DNA of 64,000 bases from Chryseobacterium culicis. Lineage in GTDB: Bacteria > Bacteroidota > Bacteroidia > Flavobacteriales > Weeksellaceae. Location of the stretch: positions 1 through 64,000 of the forward strand of contig NZ_FNWQ01000004.1 of the NCBI RefSeq assembly GCF_900108365.1, in the 5' to 3' direction. Numbering within the stretch: the stretch's first letter is position 1; each line of letters begins with the position of its first letter. Position numbers and translations under genes: made by a program. Below the pieces are notes generated by a model, which was not told where the DNA came from, did no database searches, and worked only from the letters and a program-made list of their open reading frames with translations. Below, piece by piece: positions 41,601 to 50,364 of the stretch.

Positions 41601-43353
41601 CGTCTACCTCATCTTCCGGATGGATAAATTCCTGCGGAATATCAAACTTCGGAAGGAGTACATCTCTTTTTAAGGTATAGGGCTTAAACTTTGCAGTAAA
41701 TTCTTCATAGGCATCAAAAGCATCGGGATATGCTAAAAAGGCTTCTTTGATTTCATCAGAATTTTTGATGTAATATTCACCTGTAGCCAATCCTCTTCTT
41801 TTCCCAAATCCCTTTCCAATAGGTGTTGTGAGCTTTTCTCCGTCTTTGATGCAGCTTACAATATCCTGAATGTTCGAATCATCTTTATTGGTGTAAAAAG
41901 TCTCGTTCTGCGCTAAGATTTTAACATTGTACTTATCGGCAAGATATAACAATACTTCATTCAAGTGCTCTTCTTCGGGCAGTTTATGATTCTGAATCTG
42001 TACATAGAAATCATCTTCAAAAGTATCTTTCCACCATTTGAAAAGTTCTTCCCCTTTCTGTTCACCGGTATTCAGGATGGCATCCGGAATATCTCCCATA
42101 ATTCCGGAAGTCAACGCAATGACTCCTTCCTTATACTGAGCAATCAATTCCCTGCTGACCCTTGGAACCCCAAAATAGAATCCTTTCAGGAAACCTATAC
42201 TGGACAATTTTGCAAGGTTTTTATATCCGTTAAAATCTTTTGCTAAAAGCACTACCTGCGTTCTCCTGTCCGGATCATCTTTGGTAAACTGCTTTTGCTC
42301 ATAACGTTCCGAAATATAAAATTCACAGCCTACAACCGGAATGAGGGGCTCCGAGACAGGTTCCACTTCATTAAAATCTGTTCCGTTTTCTTCTGCTTCC
42401 TGTTTTCTGGCTAAGTATTCTTTATGTTTTTTTACCCTGTCGCCATTGGCTCCTTCAACTGCCGATACAAATTTGAACGCTCCCATCATATTTCCGAGAT
42501 CCACCATACCTACAGCCGGAAAGTTTTCATCAGAAGCTTTTTTAATCAGATCATTGATGCTTGAAGTAGCCGTAAGTGTAGAGAACACACTATGGTTGTC
42601 AAAATTGAAGTATTTACCCAGATCAATCTCATCAATGCTTCCGAAATCCTGCTGCTTTTTCTTGTTGTGGAAATCGGCAACCTGTCTTCTGATAACAATG
42701 TTGAAAGGTTGTATCGGATCCGGATAAAGGCTTTTGAAATAAGCAAGCTGATCTTCTGAAATCTTTAATGTTTCAGCAGGTACCACTCCAATTCTTACCA
42801 TTTCAAAGAAAGCCCTGGCAGTAGCATTTACGTCGGCGGCAGCATTATGGGCTTCATCAAATTTATTTCCATAGAGCTTTTCATAAAGCTCTTCAAGCTT
42901 AGGGGGCTTGAATCTTCCTCCACGTCCTCCGCCAAGCTGGCAGAAGTCGGTTCCCAAAATCATGGTATCTGCTTTGGGTTTCTCCTGAAGATTGTCTTTA
43001 AGATTTTTTCTGTAAAATTCTGCTCCTACAATATTATAGTCAAATTCTACATTATGCCCTGAAACTACTCTTACTCTATCAAGGACTTTAGAAAATTCTT
43101 CAAGAATTTCCGTGAGATCCCGTCCTTCTTCATTAGCAATTTTAGTGGTAATACCGTGAATACGTGCGGCATTGAAGGGAATATCGTACCCTTCAGGCTT
43201 TATTATATAATCCTGGTTTTCAATCAACTTTCCGTCATCATCATGCAACTGCCATGCAATCTGAACCATTCTTGGCCAGTTGTCCGAGTCTGAAAGCGGA
43301 GCGTTGAAATTTTTAGGTAAACCGGTTGTTTCTGTGTCAAAAATTAAATACAT
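38686..43353 (-). CDS. dnaE: DNA polymerase III alpha subunit with N-terminal 3'-5' exonuclease domain
   Basis: 1555 residues, about 400 more than E. coli DnaE. Residues 1-195 are a DnaQ-type DEDDh exonuclease ('LIFDTETTGLPKNF' with Asp and Glu near 6-8, 'GHNVEFDYNIVGAEF' near 98-112, 'HNAAADVNATARAF' near 168-181). A PHP domain follows (about 250-500), then the C-family polymerase core with 'GPGRGSAAGSAVAYCIGIT' and the catalytic 'PDIDIDFDDEGR' near 692-703, tandem HhH, an acidic insert (about 1290-1370) and an OB fold ('YTVAGLITEYRV'). Replicative polymerase and proofreader are thus one chain, in DnaE rather than PolC order. This fusion is known in Bacteroidota. Confidence 0.96.
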   Translation of the reverse strand: MYLIFDTETTGLPKNFNAPLSDSDNWPRMVQIAWQLHDDDGKLIENQDYIIKPEGYDIPFNAARIHGITTKIANEEGRDLTEILEEFSKVLDRVRVVSGHNVEFDYNIVGAEFYRKNLKDNLQEKPKADTMILGTDFCQLGGGRGGRFKPPKLEELYEKLYGNKFDEAHNAAADVNATARAFFEMVRIGVVPAETLKISEDQLAYFKSLYPDPIQPFNIVIRRQVADFHNKKKQQDFGSIDEIDLGKYFNFDNHSVFSTLTATSSINDLIKKASDENFPAVGMVDLGNMMGAFKFVSAVEGANGDRVKKHKEYLARKQEAEENGTDFNEVEPVSEPLIPVVGCEFYISERYEQKQFTKDDPDRRTQVVLLAKDFNGYKNLAKLSSIGFLKGFYFGVPRVSRELIAQYKEGVIALTSGIMGDIPDAILNTGEQKGEELFKWWKDTFEDDFYVQIQNHKLPEEEHLNEVLLYLADKYNVKILAQNETFYTNKDDSNIQDIVSCIKDGEKLTTPIGKGFGKRRGLATGEYYIKNSDEIKEAFLAYPDAFDAYEEFTAKFKPYTLKRDVLLPKFDIPQEFIHPEDEVDGGKRGEMAYLTYLTYEGAKRRYESTGGITDEIKERLDFELEVIANTGYPGYFLIVQDFCNEARKMGVWVGPGRGSAAGSAVAYCIGITNVDPIKYDLLFERFLNPERVSMPDIDIDFDDEGRDKIIKWVVDKYGKTQVAQIITYSVLGGKSAIKDAGRVLDVPIPDTNNIAKLIPPSPGMNIAKALAKYDKLKPEEQMLVDEMRYVLNSPDDARHGVLASAKKMEGCIRNTGIHACGVIITPEDVSNLVPVTIAAKDADILVSQFDNSVAESAGLLKMDFLGLRTLTIIKDALKLVKARHGIDIDPDLIPLDDAKTYQLFKEGRTVGIFQYESPGMQKYMRELKPTVFADLIAMNALYRPGPIKYIPNFINRKHGIEEIVYDLPETEEYLKETYGITVYQEQVMLLSQKLANFTKGEADTLRKAMGKKQIDVLNKMYPKFIEGGRKNNLNEERLEKIWNDWKAFAEYAFNKSHSTCYAFIAYQTAYLKANYPAEYMASVMSNNINNTDSITMFMEDCKSMGVDVLGPDVNESQYKFSVNEKGQIRFGLGAIKGIGEGPSEGITRERENGRFKNIYDFFERIMPSQMNKRVAESLVLAGAFDELDSFHRGQYFDIDMAGRTNLERLIRYGQSFQESKNEMEHSLFADFAEEVQIEQPKLAPCPEWPNMHKLNKEKEIIGFYLSAHPLDEFKFQFQFMQGQLSKKSVLEKNEDKIVSDEAPVLEPEAQDDTVDLTEIVSDDVVAGEEEVVEEVIKKAEPKGNFLFLNLDEVDAYKEQAFSNKQEELFEEKKKDWKTLQKERENGGGGKEYTVAGLITEYRVQDGFRSGEKVAFVTLEDYSGSYSFRLGDRDYMRLKEKLEVQRFVIFKIKFAQVKDGRVFVNVNDVIELQEAFERFAKSISLVMDVMDVRPEDLDFFRTVLDRNKGNQKLKFFIKNLEDDSHIEVQSMKHSVDLNGDLIKEIQLLNKYEFYLN

Positions 43354-43546
43354 ATAATGTTCTAACTTTTTTATAAAAGAGAATGTAAAGTTACTTCATT
43401 TTTTCCAATAATTGTTTGATGCCTGCGATATAGAGAATCAATAATATTCAAAACAAATAAATTAGAAAATTATTCAAAAATAACTCTAACTTTTTAAGTT
43501 AAATTAAAATAATATTAAAAAATTAGAGTTATATATTAAAACATTA

Positions 43547-43575
43547 TTGACTATTAAAATTTTAATATAATTTTG
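43547..43575 (+). promoter_or_regulatory. Promoter of the T9SS subtilase
   Basis: TTG at 43547-43549, 18-base spacer, then TAATTTTG at 43568-43575. Predicted start near 43580, leader about 30 bases to the ATG at 43610. The dnaE promoter in the other half of this 256-base divergent region is not evident. Confidence 0.6.
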
Positions 43576-43609
43576 ATTAATCATACTTTTTAATAATTTA
43601 CTACCTAAA

Positions 43610-45751
43610 ATGAAGAAACAACTACTTTTAATCAGTTCTTTAACTGTTTCACTATTAAGTGCACAAAACAATGAAGAATTAAACAGACAATTTGAACGAC
43701 AGAGAATAGAGAACAATGAAAAGTTTGATACTTACGTATCTAAGCAATTTGGCTCTAACAGAAGCCCGGAAGTTTTAAAGCAGATTGAATTACAAAGAGC
43801 CACATTAGCAGGGTTTTTACCAGATAACAGACCTTATTTCCTGCAGGCGCACGATGGTGACCAAATTAAAAATTCCAACTCCGATTTTTTACAGGGAGGA
43901 ACTATCACAGGCTTAACCGGGTCCTTTAACGGAGAAGGCATTAAGTTTACGATTTTTGACGGGAGTACTTCTTCCGGGGTAGCAAGAGTATTTGCCAACC
44001 ATGTTTTTTTCAATAATATTCCTAACAGAATCACGAACAAAGAAAGCAGTACCGTTAATTACGGTGATCACGCAACCGCTGTATCCAGCTTTATCGGTGC
44101 GAAAGACTATCCTTATACGGTAACATTTAATAACGGAACGACCAGACAGGTAAACTTTAAAGGTATTGCTCCAAACTCTACCATTGATGCGTATGCTTTC
44201 GGATCTTCTATCCTGGATGGAGAAACAACCCAAAAGACCGTATTTCAGAAAATTATAACAGCCCAGCCTAATATTTCTAACCATTCTTATGGAAGCAACC
44301 AGGGATGGGCAGATCCTCAGCTTATTAATAATGAGCCTTCATGGGTATGGAATGGCGCTTTCAGCAGCCCAAACACGTCTTTTGATGCGCAGGGAACTTA
44401 CCATACCAATGACCGTGATTATGACCAGATTGTTTACAACAACCCTTCATACATCATTATAAAATCTGCCGGAAACTCATTCGGTGGAGGGCCAAGTGCC
44501 GCTACCAGTACCTATAAAAAATATTACAGAGACAATAATGGTAACCTGGTAGAGTTTGCACCGACAGATACGCTTCCTTCCAGCAATTGTGCACAAGGAT
44601 ATGATTGTATTGGAATCGGATCTCTTGGAAAGAACATCATTGTGGTAGGAGCTACAGACAGAATCACCACTAACGACGGAAGATATGCTGCATCTTCGGA
44701 TGTGATCCATTCCAGCTACAGCAGCGCAGGACCAAGAGATGACGGAGGTATCAAACCGGATATCAGCACGGTAGGAACAGAAGTTGCCAGCGCGTGGACT
44801 GATAACAATGCCACCGGAGGCAGTAAAATAGATATCGGAGACGGTACGTCTTATTCTGCTCCCGTAGTTACAGGTATTGTGGGACTTTGGACACAGATTA
44901 ACAAACAGCTTTTCGGAGGTAGTTTATTAAATGCTGCATCAGCGAAAACTTTAATGGTACATTCTGCTAAAGAAGCAGGTAATATAGGCCCAGACCCTCA
45001 ATTCGGATGGGGTTTTATTGATGCTAAAAAAGGAGCAGAGCTTTTGGTAGCAAAGTCTAACAACAGTATCATTTTTAATGATGAAACCTTAAACAGCGGG
45101 GTTGCCAATGTAAAAACTGTAAAAGCATCAGGTTCAGAGCCGTTAAAAGTAACCATTTCATGGATAGATCCGGAATTTACCAACTTTACGAACCAATGGA
45201 GCAACATTTATAATAACAGAAGCTCCAAGCTGATTAATGATCTGGATCTGAAGATTACAGATACCACTACAAATACGGTTTATTATCCATGGAAGCTGGA
45301 TGCCAACAATCCAATGACTCCGGCTACAAAAGGAGACAATACAGTAGATAACGTAGAACAGGTGGTTGTAGATGCTCCAGTTGCCGGAAGAACTTATAAA
45401 ATTGAGATCACCAACAAAGGTGTTCTGAAAAATAACACAGGCGGAAATGCTCCTCAGAATTACTCTGTAATCGTAACAGGATTTACCGAGTTATTAGGAA
45501 CTAAAGATATCACCAACCCTCTTAATAATCTTGCTGTTTCTCCTACCATTACAAAGGATTTCACAAACGTTCTGAAAGCCCCTAAAAAGTCTACATTTAC
45601 GGTGTATGATCTTTCCGGTAAAAAGTTACAAAACGGGATCATTAACAATGATAAGGAACCGATAGATTTATCCGCATACACCAAAGGAATTTACATCATT
45701 GAAGTAAAAACAGACAAAGATGTTATTTCTAAAAAAGTGATCAAGGAATAA
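43610..45751 (+). CDS. S8 (subtilisin-like) serine protease, T9SS type A substrate
   Basis: 713 residues. Signal peptide (about 1-19, ending Leu-Ser-Ala-Gln). The catalytic triad is present: Asp117 in 'FTIFDGSTSS', His154 in 'NYGDHATAVSSF' and Ser414 in 'GDGTSYSAPVVTGIVGLW'; the oxyanion Asn is in 'SAGNSFGGGPS'. The first aspartate motif is Asp-Gly-Ser rather than the usual Asp-(S/T)-G. A beta-sandwich (P/pro-protein-like, about 490-625) precedes the type A sorting domain ('FTVYDLSGKKLQNG', 'KGIYIIEVKTDKDVISKKVI'). Secreted protease for nutrient use or surface-protein processing. Confidence 0.94.
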   Translation: MKKQLLLISSLTVSLLSAQNNEELNRQFERQRIENNEKFDTYVSKQFGSNRSPEVLKQIELQRATLAGFLPDNRPYFLQAHDGDQIKNSNSDFLQGGTITGLTGSFNGEGIKFTIFDGSTSSGVARVFANHVFFNNIPNRITNKESSTVNYGDHATAVSSFIGAKDYPYTVTFNNGTTRQVNFKGIAPNSTIDAYAFGSSILDGETTQKTVFQKIITAQPNISNHSYGSNQGWADPQLINNEPSWVWNGAFSSPNTSFDAQGTYHTNDRDYDQIVYNNPSYIIIKSAGNSFGGGPSAATSTYKKYYRDNNGNLVEFAPTDTLPSSNCAQGYDCIGIGSLGKNIIVVGATDRITTNDGRYAASSDVIHSSYSSAGPRDDGGIKPDISTVGTEVASAWTDNNATGGSKIDIGDGTSYSAPVVTGIVGLWTQINKQLFGGSLLNAASAKTLMVHSAKEAGNIGPDPQFGWGFIDAKKGAELLVAKSNNSIIFNDETLNSGVANVKTVKASGSEPLKVTISWIDPEFTNFTNQWSNIYNNRSSKLINDLDLKITDTTTNTVYYPWKLDANNPMTPATKGDNTVDNVEQVVVDAPVAGRTYKIEITNKGVLKNNTGGNAPQNYSVIVTGFTELLGTKDITNPLNNLAVSPTITKDFTNVLKAPKKSTFTVYDLSGKKLQNGIINNDKEPIDLSAYTKGIYIIEVKTDKDVISKKVIKE

Positions 45752-45773
45752 CCTATATCTACAAAGATTTTAT

Positions 45774-45806
45774 ACAAAATACTAACAGTTGTTAGTATTT
45801 TGTTTT
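45774..45806 (+). terminator. Terminator after the subtilase
   Basis: 13-base perfect stem (45774-45786 with 45791-45803), AGTT loop and T tract to 45809. It runs straight into the promoter of the next gene. Confidence 0.92.
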
Positions 45807-45812
45807 TTTGTG

Positions 45813-45820
45813 TATATTTG
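45813..45820 (+). promoter_or_regulatory. Promoter of the fused E1 gene, near-leaderless
   Basis: TATATTTG (TAnnTTTG) ends seven bases before the ATG at 45827; a TTG 21 bases upstream (45789-45791) lies inside the loop and right arm of the upstream terminator. The transcript should begin within a few bases of the ATG. Confidence 0.6.
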
Positions 45821-45826
45821 CTTCCT

Positions 45827-47899
45827 ATGGAAAATGCACTTCACGAAAAAGTTTCTCAGGATATATTACTCAAAGCGTATAATCATATGATGCTGGCTAA
45901 AGCAATGGCCGACATTTACGAAGAAAACAGAAATGTATGTAAATACGTTCATAGCACTTCAAGAGGCCATGAAGCTATACAGCTTGCAACAGCCTATCAG
46001 CTTAAGAAAGAAGACTGGGTTTCTCCTTATTACAGAGACGAAAGTATTCTTTTGGGAATCGGTTTTGAGCCCTATCAATTAATGCTTCAATTACTGGCAA
46101 AAGCTGACGATCCTTTTTCTGGAGGAAGATCTTATTATTCCCATCCGTCCAGCAGGGATGAAAACAAACCTAAAATTGTTCACCAGAGCTCCGCTACAGG
46201 AATGCAGACCATCCCTACCACAGGAGTAGCACAGGGAATTAAGTATATTCAGGATTTCAATCTTCAGGAGTTTGAAAACAATCCTGTTGTGGTATGCAGC
46301 CTTGGAGATAATTCTGTTACCGAAGGTGAAGTGAGTGAAGCTTTACAGTTTGCCGCATTACACCAGCTTCCTATTATTTTCCTTGTTCAGGATAATGAAT
46401 GGGGAATTTCCGTAACAAAAGACGAAGCAAGAACCTGTGATGCTTATGATTTTGTAGCAGGATTCACGGGATTAAGCAGAATGAGAGTAGACGGAACGGA
46501 TTTCGTGGAAAGTTTCGAAGCTATGAAAAAAGCTGTAGATTTTGTAAGAACAGAAAGAAAACCTTTAGTTGTTTGCGCAAAAACAGTACTGATCGGGCAC
46601 CACACTTCCGGAGTAAGAAGAGAATTCTACAGAGACGAAGAAGATTTAACCAAACACAGAGCCAAAGATCCGGGAGAAATCCTTAGGAAACACTTACTGG
46701 AAACAGGAACTGACGAAGATCTTTTAAAGCAGATCACTAAAAAGGCCCGTCTTGAGGCGGAAGAAGCTTTCGAAAAAGCTAAAAACGCAGAAGATCCAAA
46801 GCCTGAAACCGTCATGCAGCACGTTTTCGCTCCTACTCCTATTACAGAGGAAACAGGAACACGTGAACCCGCTAACGGAGAAAAAATTGTAATGGTGGAT
46901 GCAGCCATCCACGCGATCCAGGAATTGATGTGGAAACATCCCGAAGCGCTTCTTTACGGGCAGGATGTGGGAGAAAGAATCGGAGGGGTTTTCCGTGAAA
47001 CGGTGACTTTAGGAAAAAAATTCGGAAGCAAAAGAGTATTCAATACAGCCATCCAGGAAGCTTATATTATTGGCTCCACAGCCGGTATGAGTGCAGTTGG
47101 GTTAAAGCCTATTGTTGAAGTTCAGTTTGCAGATTATATTTACCCGGGAATTAACCAGTTGATCACTGAGATCTCCAAGTCCAGCTATCTAAGCGGTGGA
47201 AAGTTCCCTGTAAGCAACATCATCCGTGTTCCTATCGGAGCTTATGGAGGAGGTGGTCCTTACCATAGTGGAAGTGTTGAAAGTATCTTAGCCAATATCA
47301 AAGGAATCAAAATAGCCTATCCAAGCAACGCAGCCGATTTTAAAGGCCTGTTAAAAGCCGCTTATTATGATCCGAATCCGGTAATAATGCTGGAACATAA
47401 GGGGTTATACTGGAGTAAAGTTCCGGGAACTGAAGATGCCAAAACCATAGAACCGGCAGAAGATTATGTTCTTCCGTTTGGAAAAGGAAAGGTAATCATT
47501 GAAGCTGATAACGATGAAACCGAAAAAGGCAGAACCGTATTAGTGGTTACCTACGGAATGGGAGTTTACTGGGCTAAAGAAGCCGCAAAAAATTTCAACG
47601 GAAGAGTTGAGGTTATTGATTTAAGAACGCTTATCCCTCTTGATGAAGAACTTGTCTTCGAAAGGGTAAAAGCCCACGGAAAGTGCATCGTTCTGACCGA
47701 AGAACAGCTTAACAACTCTTTTGCAGAAGCTTTTGCACACCGTATTTCTAAAAACTGCTTCAAATATCTTGACGCACCTGTAGAAACGATGGGATCTCTG
47801 GATGTACCTGCTGTTCCTATCAATCTGGTTCTGGAAAAAGAGATGCTTCCCAATGCTGAAAAACTCAGCAGTAAGATTGAAGAAATGCTGAAATATTAA
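45827..47899 (+). CDS. Fused 2-oxoacid dehydrogenase E1 (alpha + beta)
   Basis: 690 residues from the ATG at 45827. The thiamine-diphosphate E1 component of a branched-chain 2-oxoacid (or related) dehydrogenase complex. E1 alpha (about 1-340) carries the TPP motif 'GDNSVTEGEVSEALQFAALH' near 165-184; E1 beta (about 365-690) has 'LYGQDVGERIGGVFRETVTL' near 380-399 and 'VPIGAYGGGGPYHSG' near 468-482. In most bacteria the two are separate genes; single-chain forms are common in Bacteroidota. No E2 or E3 gene is adjacent. Nine extra codons upstream are possible but would overlap the promoter. Confidence 0.93.
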   Translation: MENALHEKVSQDILLKAYNHMMLAKAMADIYEENRNVCKYVHSTSRGHEAIQLATAYQLKKEDWVSPYYRDESILLGIGFEPYQLMLQLLAKADDPFSGGRSYYSHPSSRDENKPKIVHQSSATGMQTIPTTGVAQGIKYIQDFNLQEFENNPVVVCSLGDNSVTEGEVSEALQFAALHQLPIIFLVQDNEWGISVTKDEARTCDAYDFVAGFTGLSRMRVDGTDFVESFEAMKKAVDFVRTERKPLVVCAKTVLIGHHTSGVRREFYRDEEDLTKHRAKDPGEILRKHLLETGTDEDLLKQITKKARLEAEEAFEKAKNAEDPKPETVMQHVFAPTPITEETGTREPANGEKIVMVDAAIHAIQELMWKHPEALLYGQDVGERIGGVFRETVTLGKKFGSKRVFNTAIQEAYIIGSTAGMSAVGLKPIVEVQFADYIYPGINQLITEISKSSYLSGGKFPVSNIIRVPIGAYGGGGPYHSGSVESILANIKGIKIAYPSNAADFKGLLKAAYYDPNPVIMLEHKGLYWSKVPGTEDAKTIEPAEDYVLPFGKGKVIIEADNDETEKGRTVLVVTYGMGVYWAKEAAKNFNGRVEVIDLRTLIPLDEELVFERVKAHGKCIVLTEEQLNNSFAEAFAHRISKNCFKYLDAPVETMGSLDVPAVPINLVLEKEMLPNAEKLSSKIEEMLKY

Positions 47900-47906
47900 A
47901 TAATTG

Positions 47907-47934
47907 AAACCTCTGATTTTTCAGAGGTTTTTTT
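47907..47934 (+). terminator. Terminator after fused E1
   Basis: 10-base perfect stem (47907-47916 with 47921-47930), TTTT loop and T tract, directly after the stop. Confidence 0.92.
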
Positions 47935-48015
47935 ATTAATTTTAATATACAGAACAGATCCCTTATTTTGGTATCTATTTTGTTTATATGCACACCAACA
48001 ATTTCACCCATCTTT

Positions 48016-49047
48016 ATGATCACAACCAAATACGTCAATTATAAGCAGGTTCTCAATTTATCAGGTTTCCATCTTATCCTCATTTCGATCTGGTGTACCT
48101 TAATTGCAGTCCTTTTCTATTTCTTCAACTGGGAATGGATGACAATTCCCTGGGTACCTGTTGCACTGATAGGTACAGCAGAAGCCTTCCTTGTCGGTTT
48201 CAAAAACAACCAGGCCTATGACAGGCTGTGGGAAGCCAGAAAAATCTGGGGTGGAATTGTCAATTCCAGCCGTTCATTTGCTTCTATGGTGTATGCTTTC
48301 GATACAAAAAATGAAGAAATTGGCGTTTTTGATCTGGAAGACCGCAAAAGAAGGATTGTTTACCGTCATATTGCATGGCTCTATACTTTCCGGGAACAGC
48401 TTTTGGTTCCTACGGAATGGGAGCATATCAGTACAGAAAACAGCAAATTCGGGAATATTAACCTAAGGAGAAACAGACTGATCAAGGCAGGATTTCCTGA
48501 TTATGGCAGAGCTCCCATTTTCCTTCACAAATATCTGTCAGAGGAAGAATATGATCTTAAAAATGATTATAAAAATTTTGCGACCTATCTGATTGCACAG
48601 CAGGCAAAAGACATCAATGAGCTTAAAAACATGAATGCCATTACAGACTTCAACCAGACCCAGCTGCAAAATGCACTGAATGAATTCTATAACTTCCAGG
48701 GGCAGGCGGAAAGAATAAAAAAGTTCCCTTCACCAAGACAGTTTGCCAGCACCGCTTTTGTCTTTAACATCCTGTTTATTATGCTTCTCCCGCTGGGATT
48801 AGTCAATGAGTTTGCTAAATTGGGTGATTGGGGAATCTGGACGTCTATTCCTTTCTGTATCATTATCGGGTGGATCTACATCATTATGGAACTGGTAGGA
48901 GATTATTCCGAAAACCCTTTTGCCGGATTAATGTTTGACGTTCCTATGCTTTCTATCTGCAGAACAATTGAAATAGACCTTCTTCAGATGGGTGGAGAAA
49001 CAGATCTTCCGGATCCTATTTCTTCTAAAAACGGAGTTTTGGTGTAA
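48016..49047 (+). CDS. Bestrophin-family (UPF0187) anion channel-like protein
   Basis: 343 residues from the ATG at 48016. Four or more hydrophobic segments (about 20-40, 47-64, 243-265 and 272-292). It matches the bacterial bestrophin family: 'GFKNNQAYDRLWEARKIWGG' near 71-90 and 'EFAKLGDWGIWTSIPF' near 262-277, with a Pro/Asp-rich 'GDYSENPF' region near 302-309. Bacterial homologues form pentameric ion channels, with cation selectivity shown for at least one; selectivity cannot be read here. An in-frame TTG 16 codons upstream is less likely. Confidence 0.92.
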   Translation: MITTKYVNYKQVLNLSGFHLILISIWCTLIAVLFYFFNWEWMTIPWVPVALIGTAEAFLVGFKNNQAYDRLWEARKIWGGIVNSSRSFASMVYAFDTKNEEIGVFDLEDRKRRIVYRHIAWLYTFREQLLVPTEWEHISTENSKFGNINLRRNRLIKAGFPDYGRAPIFLHKYLSEEEYDLKNDYKNFATYLIAQQAKDINELKNMNAITDFNQTQLQNALNEFYNFQGQAERIKKFPSPRQFASTAFVFNILFIMLLPLGLVNEFAKLGDWGIWTSIPFCIIIGWIYIIMELVGDYSENPFAGLMFDVPMLSICRTIEIDLLQMGGETDLPDPISSKNGVLV

Positions 49048-49237
49048 TTTTTCACTGATCATCTTCAATAAATTTAGATTAAAACCTATTAATATATTTT
49101 CCAAAATATAATTTAAAAGTTCATTGTTTTTCATAATTTAGAAGCATTGAAAGCATCGGTTACATTCATCCGTCAGGATCAATTTAGCTTTTACTTTTTC
49201 ACCGGCTAATAATTTATTATTCCTTCTTTTTTTAACA

Positions 49238-50323
49238 ATGAAAACCAATATAGTACTGCAAGCTTTGACAATGCTATGTCTTACCCTATTCTGCTCTAAA
49301 GTGAAATCGCAGACAGCTTTCTACAAAGAATTACCGAAAGAATTTACAGAGCAATTCACCAAAGAAATGAATGACAGTATTCCGTCTCTGGGATCTTTCA
49401 TTGTATCTCAAAACAATAAAGTAATTTATGAGCAGTATTTTCATGGAGCCGATAAAGAATCTGTTTTCAGCATAAAATCGGTTACCAAAAGTATCGTCTC
49501 TGTGCTGGCGGGTATTGCACAGGATAAAAACATACTCCCCAACCTCAACACTCCGGTTTTAAAAATACTTCCGGAATATAATGTCTCAAGAAGCAGTTTC
49601 AAAAACATCTCCAATATTGAAGGAAAGGTAGTGCATGATTCCATCAGAAATACATTAACATTAAAAAACCTGCTGACGATGCAAGGTGGTTTTGACTGGG
49701 TTGAAAATTCAAAAATTTCAACAGCCATGTCATTTTCCGGTGATCCTGTAAAATTTGTACTGGATCTGCCTTTCGAAGAATATCCGGGAACTGTATTTAA
49801 TTATAACAGTGGTGAAGCCCACCTTTTTGGGGCTGCATTGGCAAAGATTGTAAAGACCAACCTGAAGCAATTCGCTGCGGAAAATCTTTTTAAGCCTTTA
49901 AAAATGACTACTCCCCGATGGGACACGGATCCCATGAACAGAAACATCGGCGGTTCGGAAATGTTTATGAAGCCTCAAGACCTGCTGAAATTCGGTATCA
50001 TGATTCTGAATAACGGAAAATTTAGCGGCAGACAGATTGTCTCTTCAAAATGGATTCAGGAGTCTACAGCAGAACAGGTGAAGCTCGATGCCTGGGATGT
50101 AATGCCGGATGCCAACGGATATGGCTATTACTGGTGGAGAAGAAAAACCAACGGACACCAGGCTTTCGTAGCCACAGGATATGGCGGTCAGCTGGTCTGT
50201 GTCATTCCGGATTTAAAAATGGTTATCATCACCACCTGCTTTCTGAATGACAAAAACAGAGGCAGAACAGATATTAAAAGACTTCATTATTTCATTGATA
50301 AAATGACGAAATCAGATCAATAA
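49238..50323 (+). CDS. Serine hydrolase, beta-lactamase/DD-peptidase fold (class C-like)
   Basis: 361 residues with a signal peptide (about 1-25, ending Lys-Ser-Gln). The active-site SxxK is 'SVTK' at 81-84, a Tyr-x-Asn-type motif is in 'FNYNSGEAH' near 186-194, and a late 'ATGYGGQ' near 311-317 stands for the KTG-like motif. These are class C beta-lactamase-fold esterases/peptidases ('serine hydrolase') rather than proven antibiotic enzymes. Periplasmic or extracellular. It stands alone between bestrophin and the Lrp gene; 190 upstream bases hold no evident promoter. Confidence 0.9.
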   Translation: MKTNIVLQALTMLCLTLFCSKVKSQTAFYKELPKEFTEQFTKEMNDSIPSLGSFIVSQNNKVIYEQYFHGADKESVFSIKSVTKSIVSVLAGIAQDKNILPNLNTPVLKILPEYNVSRSSFKNISNIEGKVVHDSIRNTLTLKNLLTMQGGFDWVENSKISTAMSFSGDPVKFVLDLPFEEYPGTVFNYNSGEAHLFGAALAKIVKTNLKQFAAENLFKPLKMTTPRWDTDPMNRNIGGSEMFMKPQDLLKFGIMILNNGKFSGRQIVSSKWIQESTAEQVKLDAWDVMPDANGYGYYWWRRKTNGHQAFVATGYGGQLVCVIPDLKMVIITTCFLNDKNRGRTDIKRLHYFIDKMTKSDQ

Positions 50324-50364
50324 TTACTGACTTCCAATCAAATTAAACAGTAAAATTCTATACA

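Noticed and set aside
49238..50323. Serine hydrolase as an antibiotic beta-lactamase
   Set aside because: SxxK and Tyr motifs show the fold only. Many such enzymes are esterases or peptidases, so I keep the general call.
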